DNA of 36,663 bases, taken from contig NCBE01000020.1 of NCBI GenBank assembly GCA_002255565.1, positions 1 to 36,663 of the forward strand. The letters are read 5' to 3'. Each line of letters starts with the position of its first letter. The first letter of the stretch is position 1. This stretch comes from Actinobacteria bacterium 21-73-9 (GTDB taxonomy: Bacteria > Actinomycetota > Acidimicrobiia > Acidimicrobiales > RAAP-2). Shown here one piece after another: positions 31,384 through 36,663 of this stretch. The position numbers and the translations under genes are program-made. The notes below the pieces were generated by a model, which did no database searches, was not told the DNA's origin, and worked only from the letters and a program-made list of their open reading frames with translations.

Positions 31384-32076
31384 GTGGACGCCGCCGAGGT
31401 CGAGACGGACCGGCCGGGGCCCGACCCCATCCGGATCCTCATCGTGGACGACCACGCCCTGGTGCGCGAAGGGACGCGCGAGCTCCTCTCCCAGGACGAC
31501 ACCCTCGTCGTGGTCGGCATGGCCGGCTCGGGCGAGGAGGCCCTCGAGGCGGTGGCCGCCCTCTCGCCCGACGTGGCCCTCGTCGACGTGAACCTGCCCT
31601 CGATGAGCGGGCTCGAGCTCTCCCGCGCCCTGCTCGCCCAGTTCCCCTCCACCAAGGTCCTCGTGCTCAGCGCCTACGACGACTACGCCTACGTGGCCGA
31701 GGCCCTCGAGGTGGGCGTCGCCGGGTACCTGCTCAAGACCGCCACCGCGAAGGAGCTCGTCGACGCCGTGCGCGCCGTCCACGACGGGGTCTTCGTCCTC
31801 GACCGCCAGGTCTCCCAGCGTCTCGTGCGGCGCCGCGAGACGGCCCCGACCTCGGTGGGGGGCCTCACGCCGCGTGAGACGAGCGTCCTGCAGCTCCTCG
31901 CCCAGGGGCGCTCCAACAAACAGATCGCCATCGAGATGGCCCTGGGGACCCGCACGGTCGAGGGCTACGTCTCGAACATCCTCGCCAAGCTGGGCGTCGC
32001 CTCGCGCACCGAGGCGGTCGCCCACGCCATCCGCCATCGCCTCGTGAGCCCCTCGGGCCATGACCGCACCGACTGA
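31384..32076 (+). CDS. NarL/DosR-family response regulator
   Basis: 230 residues. Receiver domain about 16-130 with acidic pocket 'IVDDHALVREG', phosphoacceptor D68 in 'VALVDVNLPSMSG', the Ser of 'VLSAY' and Lys of 'LLKTA'. C-terminal LuxR/GerE HTH about 158-222: 'LTPRETSVLQLLAQGRSNKQ' and 'RTVEGYVSNILAKLGV'. It is most similar in layout to NarL/DosR proteins. The recognition helix differs from mycobacterial DosR: the three base-contacting residues K179, K182 and N183 would be Arg, Glu and Gly here. GTG 31384 has GGGGAGG 5 bp upstream; GTGs at 31378 and 31360 are alternatives. The stop overlaps the kinase ATG by 17 bp. Confidence 0.9.
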   Translation: MDAAEVETDRPGPDPIRILIVDDHALVREGTRELLSQDDTLVVVGMAGSGEEALEAVAALSPDVALVDVNLPSMSGLELSRALLAQFPSTKVLVLSAYDDYAYVAEALEVGVAGYLLKTATAKELVDAVRAVHDGVFVLDRQVSQRLVRRRETAPTSVGGLTPRETSVLQLLAQGRSNKQIAIEMALGTRTVEGYVSNILAKLGVASRTEAVAHAIRHRLVSPSGHDRTD

Positions 32077-33493
32077 CCCCTCCGACGCGCCCCGGCCGCG
32101 CGGGCTCGTCGACCGACTCGTCCGCCCGCCCCTGGCCGACGGGCCGTTCTGGATCATCCAGGGGACGGTCCTGGTCATCGTCGCCCTGCACTACTTCCTC
32201 GACGTGCACCCCGACGTGGCGAGCGGCGTGCTCCCGTCGGGGCTGCCGGTCGCGGTCCTGGTCGTGCCGATCGGCTACGCCGCCTTGCGCTACGGGCTGC
32301 CCGGCTCGCTCGGCACCACGGCCTGGACGCTGGTGCTGTGGCTGCCGGACCTCCTGCTCCCCCACAACGAGGGCCACCCGGGCGACGACCTGCTCAACTT
32401 CGCCGTCATCGTGGTGGTCGCCGTCGTCTTTGGTCGACGGGTCGAGACCGAGCGCACGACCCAGGCCCGGATCGACTCGGCCAACGCGCGCGCCCTCGCG
32501 GTCGAGGCCGGGTACCACCGGCTCTTCGAGTCGACCCGCTCGCCCATCGTCGTGCTCGACGAGGACGTGCGCGTGAGCGACGCCAACCCGGCCGCGACGG
32601 CCCTCTTCGGCCCGGTCACGGGCCAGCCGCTGGCGCGCGTCCTCGGACCCGACGTGGACCTCGCGAGCCTGTCGGGACGGGTCCTCACGCTCGAGAACGG
32701 CCACGACTACCGCCTGGACCTCGTGGACATGCCCTTCGACAGCGACGAGCGTCGCCAGCAGCTCAGCTTCGAGGACGTGACCGAGGAGCGCAGCGAGGAG
32801 CGTCGCGCGCGGCTCTTCGCCCGCCAGATCGTCGACCTCGAGGAGGACCAGCGCCGTCGCCTCGCGCGCGAGCTCCACGACGAGCCGCTCCAGCTGTTCT
32901 TGCACCTCGCCCGGCGCCTCGAGCTGCTCGCCCACCACGAGGGGGTCACCGAGAAGATGGCCGCCGAGCTCGAGCGCACGCGCAACCAGGCCCTCGAGGC
33001 GGCGACCCGGCTGCGCTCCTTGGCGCGCGACCTGCGCCCGCCCGCGCTCGACCAGCTCGGCCTCGTGCCGGCCCTCTCGAGCCTCGTGGCCGAGATCGAC
33101 GACCAGGGCGAGGCCACGATCAGCCTCGCGGTCCACGGCGGCCCGACCCGGCTCGCCCCCGAGGTCGAGCTCGGCGCGTTCCGGATCGTCCAGGAGTCGC
33201 TGCGCAACGCCCAGCGCCACGCCGACGCCCACCACGTGGACGTCGTCCTCGACTTCGCCGACGAGGGCCTCCACCTGCGGGTGGTGGACGACGGCCGGGG
33301 CTTCGACCCGCACGCCGCGCCCGTGACGGGCAGCGCGTCGCTCGGCCTGGTCGGGATGCGCGAGCGCGCGCGACTGCTCGGGGGGATCGTCGTCCTGCGC
33401 TCCACCCCCGGGATCGGCACGGTCGTCGAGGCGACGCTCCCCACGGGCGCGCGCGAGAGCCACCCCGCCCCGGCGCCGGCGCCGGGCCCCTGA
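32060..33493 (+). CDS. Sensor histidine kinase (HisKA_3) with membrane and PAS domains
   Basis: 477 residues. Four hydrophobic segments (about 30-125), a PAS-like domain (about 150-240), a HisKA_3 dimerisation helix with phospho-His H273 in 'RRRLARELHDEPLQLF', and a HATPase_c domain with 'FRIVQESLRNAQRHA' (N box), 'VVDDGRGFD' (G1) and 'LGLVGMRERA' (G2). It should phosphorylate the response regulator whose gene it overlaps. DosS/DosT of mycobacteria sense O2 by GAF-bound heme; no GAF domain is visible here, so the sensing domain would be the membrane part or PAS. The C-terminus is a Pro/Ala tail. The ligand is unknown; membrane sensing of quinone redox state would suit the neighbours. Confidence 0.9.
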   Translation: MTAPTDPSDAPRPRGLVDRLVRPPLADGPFWIIQGTVLVIVALHYFLDVHPDVASGVLPSGLPVAVLVVPIGYAALRYGLPGSLGTTAWTLVLWLPDLLLPHNEGHPGDDLLNFAVIVVVAVVFGRRVETERTTQARIDSANARALAVEAGYHRLFESTRSPIVVLDEDVRVSDANPAATALFGPVTGQPLARVLGPDVDLASLSGRVLTLENGHDYRLDLVDMPFDSDERRQQLSFEDVTEERSEERRARLFARQIVDLEEDQRRRLARELHDEPLQLFLHLARRLELLAHHEGVTEKMAAELERTRNQALEAATRLRSLARDLRPPALDQLGLVPALSSLVAEIDDQGEATISLAVHGGPTRLAPEVELGAFRIVQESLRNAQRHADAHHVDVVLDFADEGLHLRVVDDGRGFDPHAAPVTGSASLGLVGMRERARLLGGIVVLRSTPGIGTVVEATLPTGARESHPAPAPAPGP

Positions 33494-33496
33494 GCC

Positions 33497-34648
33497 TCAG
33501 CGTCGGCGCGCGAGGGCGCCGACCATCCGCTCGATCGCCTCGGTGAGGATCGCCGGGGAGGTCGCGAAGTTGAGGCGCACGGCCGCCGACCCGCCGGTGC
33601 CGAAGTCCGAGCCCGGGCTGAGCGCCACGCGGGCCCGCTCGAGGAAGAAGCCGCCGGGGTCCGCGAGCCCGAGCGCCGCGCAGTCGAGCCACGCGAGGTA
33701 GGTGCCCTCGGGGGCGAGGTAGCCGACCCCGGGGAGGCGCTCGGCCACGAGCTCGCCGAGCAAACGGCGGTTCTGCTCGAGCGCGACGAGCAGCTCGTCG
33801 AGCCAGGGCCCGCCGGCCGCGAAGGCCGCCCCGTGGGCGATGGCGGCCAGGTGGCCGGCCCCGTGGGCCACGCTCTCGGGCAGCCGGGCCAGGCCGGCGG
33901 CGGCGGCCGGACCGGCGAGCAGGAGGGCCGCCTTCAGCCCCGCGAGGTTCCAGCCCTTGGACGCCGAGGCGACGGCCAGGGCGTCCTCGGTGCCCTCGAG
34001 CGAGAGGTAGGGGGTGAAACGCGCCCCGGACAGGACGAGCGGGGAGTGGATCTCGTCAGAGACGACGGTGACCCCGTGGGCGCGCGCCAGGGCCGCGACC
34101 CGGGCGAGCTCGGCCCGGCTCGGGACGGTGCCGGTGGGGTTGTGGGGGTTCGACAGGAGCAGGACGGCCCGCGGGCTCGTCGCGGCGGCCCGGGCGAGGG
34201 CCGCCTCCAGGGTGGCGGGGTCGATCCGCCCCCGGGGGTCGAGGGGCGCCTCGAGGACCGGCCGTTGGGCGCGCGCGGCCGTCGCGAAGAAGGGGGGGTA
34301 GACGGGCGGGGTGACCACGACCGGGTCCCCGGGGCCGCCGAGCAGGGCCAGTGCCTCGCCGACGCCGTGCATGACGTCGGGCACGATCGCCACCGAGGCG
34401 AGTCCCGGGCCGGCCCAGCCCCAGCGCTCGCGCGCGAACCCCCGGTACGCCTCGGCGTAGCCGGTGCCCCAGGGGTAACCCGTGTCACCGCGCGCCAGCG
34501 CGCCCTCGAGGGCCTCGCGCACGGCCGGGGCCAGGCGCGCGTCCATCTCGGCCACCCACAGGGGCAGGACCTCCTCGCCGTAGCGGCGCCACTTCGCGCT
34601 CGTACGCGTACGCAACTCCGCGAGGCTCGCCCACTCGAACGCGCTCAC
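33497..34648 (-). CDS. PatB/MalY-type PLP-dependent C-S lyase/aminotransferase
   Basis: 383 residues, fold type I. 'LPLWVAEMDARLAPAV' near the N-terminus is the MalY/PatB signature, followed by 'GDTGYPWGTG', 'VVVTPPVYPPFF', 'LLSNPHNPTG', 'VVSDEIHSPLVL', the PLP lysine in 'ASASKGWNLAG', and 'NFATSPAILTEAIERM' at the end. Family members cleave cystathionine to homocysteine, or act in transamination. In this genome it may serve cystathionine beta-lysis or thiol breakdown. It starts with GTG 34648; the ribosome-binding sequence GAGG lies unusually close, so the start could be slightly further in. It converges with the kinase gene, 3 bp apart. Confidence 0.85.
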   Translation of the reverse strand: MSAFEWASLAELRTRTSAKWRRYGEEVLPLWVAEMDARLAPAVREALEGALARGDTGYPWGTGYAEAYRGFARERWGWAGPGLASVAIVPDVMHGVGEALALLGGPGDPVVVTPPVYPPFFATAARAQRPVLEAPLDPRGRIDPATLEAALARAAATSPRAVLLLSNPHNPTGTVPSRAELARVAALARAHGVTVVSDEIHSPLVLSGARFTPYLSLEGTEDALAVASASKGWNLAGLKAALLLAGPAAAAGLARLPESVAHGAGHLAAIAHGAAFAAGGPWLDELLVALEQNRRLLGELVAERLPGVGYLAPEGTYLAWLDCAALGLADPGGFFLERARVALSPGSDFGTGGSAAVRLNFATSPAILTEAIERMVGALARRR

Positions 34649-34705
34649 CCCTCGATGCTCCCACCCGGGACGGCCGGCGGCGCTCCCGCCGCCGGCCCCG
34701 GTGGT

Positions 34706-35155
34706 TCACCCGCGACGGATCGCGATCTTCTTCGTCGCGCCGGCCACCTCGTGGATCTCGGGCATCGGCGTGCGGACCTCGAGGACACCGTCTTTGTAGG
34801 TCGCCTCGATCTTCGAGGCGTCGACGCCCTCGGGGAGGACGACGCTGCGCGTCAGCATGCCGTAGCGGAACTCGCTGCGGTGGACGTGACGCTCGGTCGT
34901 CTCCTCGTGGTGGCGCTTCTCGGCGGTGATGACCAAGTCGCCGTCCACGATCTCGACCGAGACGTCCTTGTCCGGGTCGATGCCGGGGAGCTCGGCGCGC
35001 ACCACCATCTGGCCGCCCTCCTGGTACTCCTCGACGCGGAACGGCGGACGCCAGTCGACGTCACGGAACACGTCGTCGAACCACCGCCACGACGGCCAGT
35101 TCAGGCTGAAATCGGGCAGACGCTTCTCGCTCTTCATGGTCTTTAGGTCACCCAT
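34706..35155 (-). CDS. Hsp20/alpha-crystallin small heat-shock protein
   Basis: 149 residues. The alpha-crystallin domain (about 40-140) includes 'FRVEEYQEGGQMVVRAELPG', 'VSVEIVDGDLVITAEK', 'FRYGMLTRSVVLPEGVD' and 'YKDGVLEVRTPM'. It forms ATP-independent holdase oligomers. The ATG at 35155 lies 7 bp after GAGAGAGG, preferred over GTG 35161. Possible -10 TACCGT about 55 bp upstream; no CIRCE or HAIR inverted repeat is seen in the 225-bp divergent interval shared with the helicase gene. Confidence 0.9.
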   Translation of the reverse strand: MGDLKTMKSEKRLPDFSLNWPSWRWFDDVFRDVDWRPPFRVEEYQEGGQMVVRAELPGIDPDKDVSVEIVDGDLVITAEKRHHEETTERHVHRSEFRYGMLTRSVVLPEGVDASKIEATYKDGVLEVRTPMPEIHEVAGATKKIAIRRG

Positions 35156-35293
35156 GGGCACCTCTCTCTCACGCGGCGTCGCGCCGTCTGGCGCGCGCCG
35201 CCACTCCTCACGGTATGGAGCTGCCCCCCACTCCCTTAGGGGACAACGTCACAACCCCTCGGCGGGCCCGGCTCCTCCCGGCCGCACGCCTGG

Positions 35294-35299
35294 TAGGGT
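35294..35299 (+). promoter_or_regulatory. Putative -10 box (TAGGGT) of the DEAD-box helicase gene
   Basis: TAGGGT lies 82 bp before the ATG at 35381. It fits the TAGNNT pattern and implies a 5' leader of roughly 70-75 nt, which contains the hairpins noted next. Confidence 0.4.
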
Positions 35300-35345
35300 G
35301 GCAACACTCATCTCGCCGCGACCGCGGCGGAGACCGATTCGGATC

Positions 35346-35374
35346 CCTCGGGTTGGTTTCACGCAACCCTGAGG
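35346..35374 (+). promoter_or_regulatory. Leader hairpin that pairs the helicase ribosome-binding site
   Basis: CCTCGGGTTG (35346-35355) can pair with CAACCC-T-GAGG (35364-35374): ten base pairs, one bulged T, an 8-base loop. The GAGG of the 3' arm is the start of GAGGAG, the ribosome-binding site for the ATG at 35381. The stem would hide it. A second, GC-rich stem (CGCCGC..CGCGGCG, about 35313-35328) precedes it. Closing and opening by temperature or by the helicase itself is a possible control; this is inference. Confidence 0.45.
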
Positions 35375-35380
35375 AGAACC

Positions 35381-36663
35381 ATGCCCCCCACCTTCGCCGA
35401 CCTTGGCGTGCCCGCCGAGCTCACGTCGCGCCTCGCCTCGCGCGGCCTCGTCGACGCCTTCCCCATCCAGGAGGCCGCGCTGCCCGACGCCCTCGCCGGG
35501 CGCGACGTGGTCGGCCAGGCCGTCACGGGCTCGGGCAAGACGCTCGCGTTCGGCCTCGCTCTGCTCGCGCGGCTCACCCCGGCCCGCCCCCGACGGCCGC
35601 GCGCACTGGTGCTCACCCCCACCCGCGAGCTCGCGGCCCAGGTCCAGCGCGAGCTCGCCGCCCTGGTGCGCGACCCGCGCCGGGTGCTCAGCGTCTACGG
35701 CGGCACCCCCTACGCCGCGGCCCGCAAAGCCCTCGCCCACGGCGTGGACGTGGTGGTGGCCTGCCCCGGACGGCTCGAGGATCTCCTCGCCCAGGGCACC
35801 CTCTCGCTCGGCGAGGTCGAAACCGTCGTCGTCGACGAGGCCGACCGCATGGCCGACATGGGCTTCCTTCCCGCGGTGCGCCGGATCCTCGGCCAGGTCG
35901 CCTCGACGCACCAGACGATGCTCTTCTCGGCGACCATGGGCCCCGACGTCGCCTCCCTCATCTCGACGTTCACCCGCGACCCCGCGCGCCACGACGTCGT
36001 CGGGCCCGTCACGGAGGTCCCCGTCGACCACCACTTCGTGAAGGTCGCCCACACCGAGCGGGTGGACGCCACGGCCCGACTCCTCGACGAGCACGAGCGG
36101 GCCATCGTCTTTACCCGCACCAAGCACGGCGCCGACCGGCTCGCGCGCCAGCTCAACGACCGCGGCGTGAGCGCCGTGGCGCTGCACGGCGGTCGCAGCC
36201 AGGGCCAGCGCGACCGCGCGCTGAAGGACATGTCCGCCGGACGGGTCCGCGCCCTCGTGGCCACCGACGTCGCCGCCCGCGGCATCCACGTCGAGGCCCT
36301 CCCCGCGGTCGTCCACTTCGACCCACCCACCCAGAGCGCGGACTACGTGCACCGCTCCGGTCGCACCGGCCGGGCCGGGGCACCGGGCGTGGTGGTCTCG
36401 CTCGTGACGCCCGAGACCTCGGCGCACGTGCGCCAGATCCAGCGCTCCCTCGGCCTCGAGCCCGGCGCGACGTCCCCGACGACGCCCCAGGGGACGACCC
36501 CCGCGTCGACCGAGGCACCGCGCGCGCCCTACGCGCCACGCTCGAGCGCCGGGCGTCGCGAGACGTCCCCGCGTCCCCCTCGCGCGCGCGAGCCGCGCCG
36601 AGCGAACGGCTCGAGCGAGGCGACGACCGGCACCCGCGAGGCGACGACGGGCACCCGCGAGGC
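35381..36663 (+). CDS. DEAD-box ATP-dependent RNA helicase, truncated by the window end
   Basis: At least 427 codons, running off the end. Motifs in order: Q motif around 'DAFPIQEAAL', motif I 'AVTGSGKT', Ia 'TPTRELAAQV', Ib 'CPGRLEDLL', II 'DEAD', III 'SAT', IV region 'AIVFTRTKHGADRL', V 'ALVATDVAARGIHVEAL' and VI 'HRSGRTGRAG'. In motif II the core is 'VVVDEADRMADMGF', as in RhlE-type proteins. It remodels RNA duplexes in ribosome assembly or decay. After the helicase core the tail is Pro/Arg/Thr-rich, unstructured, and ends in 7-residue repeats. ATG 35381 follows GAGGAG. It has no in-window stop and is easily missed for that reason. Confidence 0.92.
   Translation, partial: MPPTFADLGVPAELTSRLASRGLVDAFPIQEAALPDALAGRDVVGQAVTGSGKTLAFGLALLARLTPARPRRPRALVLTPTRELAAQVQRELAALVRDPRRVLSVYGGTPYAAARKALAHGVDVVVACPGRLEDLLAQGTLSLGEVETVVVDEADRMADMGFLPAVRRILGQVASTHQTMLFSATMGPDVASLISTFTRDPARHDVVGPVTEVPVDHHFVKVAHTERVDATARLLDEHERAIVFTRTKHGADRLARQLNDRGVSAVALHGGRSQGQRDRALKDMSAGRVRALVATDVAARGIHVEALPAVVHFDPPTQSADYVHRSGRTGRAGAPGVVVSLVTPETSAHVRQIQRSLGLEPGATSPTTPQGTTPASTEAPRAPYAPRSSAGRRETSPRPPRAREPRRANGSSEATTGTREATTGTRE
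36617..36663 (+). repeat. 21-bp tandem repeats encoding EATTGTR
   Basis: Two full units, 36617-36637 and 36638-36658, differ at one base (ACC/ACG), and a third begins at 36659. Each encodes Glu-Ala-Thr-Thr-Gly-Thr-Arg in the helicase tail. The array continues past the window edge, so its copy number is unknown. Confidence 0.85.

Overview
The window is chromosomal DNA from a high-GC actinobacterium. The strongest evidence is the minus-strand cluster fhaA-fhaB-PP2C phosphatase-pbpA-pknB-crgA next to a tRNA-Leu gene. This is the actinobacterial cell-wall and division signalling locus. Frequent GTG/TTG starts, genes joined by 1-4 bp stop/start overlaps, TAGNNT-type -10 boxes and apparently leaderless genes agree with this. 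I lean towards an Acidimicrobiia-like lineage; that is inference from gene content only.

Layout. (1) 1-4.5 kb is an accessory segment of lower GC. It holds an 8-bp tandem repeat, an AbiE-like (type IV) toxin-antitoxin pair whose toxin C-terminus looks replaced, a convergent MFS exporter, and two decayed IS3-family transposases lying head to head. (2) 4.6-8.4 kb has a UbiE/MenG-like methyltransferase coupled to a UbiA-like membrane protein, then an MMPL transporter with no usable start codon ahead of its first membrane helix. (3) 8.5-10 kb is cysK-cysE for cysteine synthesis. (4) 10-16.1 kb has a class III cyclase/NB-ARC ATPase regulator, a class III aminotransferase, a hotdog thioesterase with a doubtful C-terminus, and a thiolase. 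(5) 16.1-22 kb is the cell-wall signalling operon on the minus strand. Its phosphatase is broken (metal-binding DNxT segment missing, frame shifted), and rodA, normally between the phosphatase and pbpA, is absent. (6) 22.1-27.3 kb has tRNA-Leu(CAG), an Old Yellow Enzyme homologue, an alpha/beta hydrolase, a VOC protein, a secreted DUF4232 protein, a frameshifted FAD amine-oxidase-like gene and a tiny membrane protein. (7) 27.3-33.5 kb is the most interesting block. A polyferredoxin membrane protein and a ferredoxin-GltD-flavodoxin fusion flavoprotein form an operon. It is divergent from a NarL-type response regulator and its histidine kinase. The shared intergenic region carries an exact 14-bp core of the mycobacterial DosR (dormancy/hypoxia) operator and a second repeated motif. 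(8) 33.5-36.7 kb has a PatB/MalY-type C-S lyase, an Hsp20 chaperone, and a DEAD-box RNA helicase that runs off the end.

How the genes work together. Block 7 reads as a redox- or oxygen-responsive electron-transfer module: a membrane Fe-S protein would exchange electrons between the quinone pool and a soluble Fe-S/flavin/flavodoxin enzyme, under the adjacent two-component system. Block 5 couples Ser/Thr phosphorylation to peptidoglycan synthesis and division.

Several genes look broken by small indels (FAD oxidase, PP2C, probably the thioesterase and the MMPL 5' end). This could be real decay, but uncorrected indels in a draft assembly would explain it equally well, so these lesions should be treated with caution.
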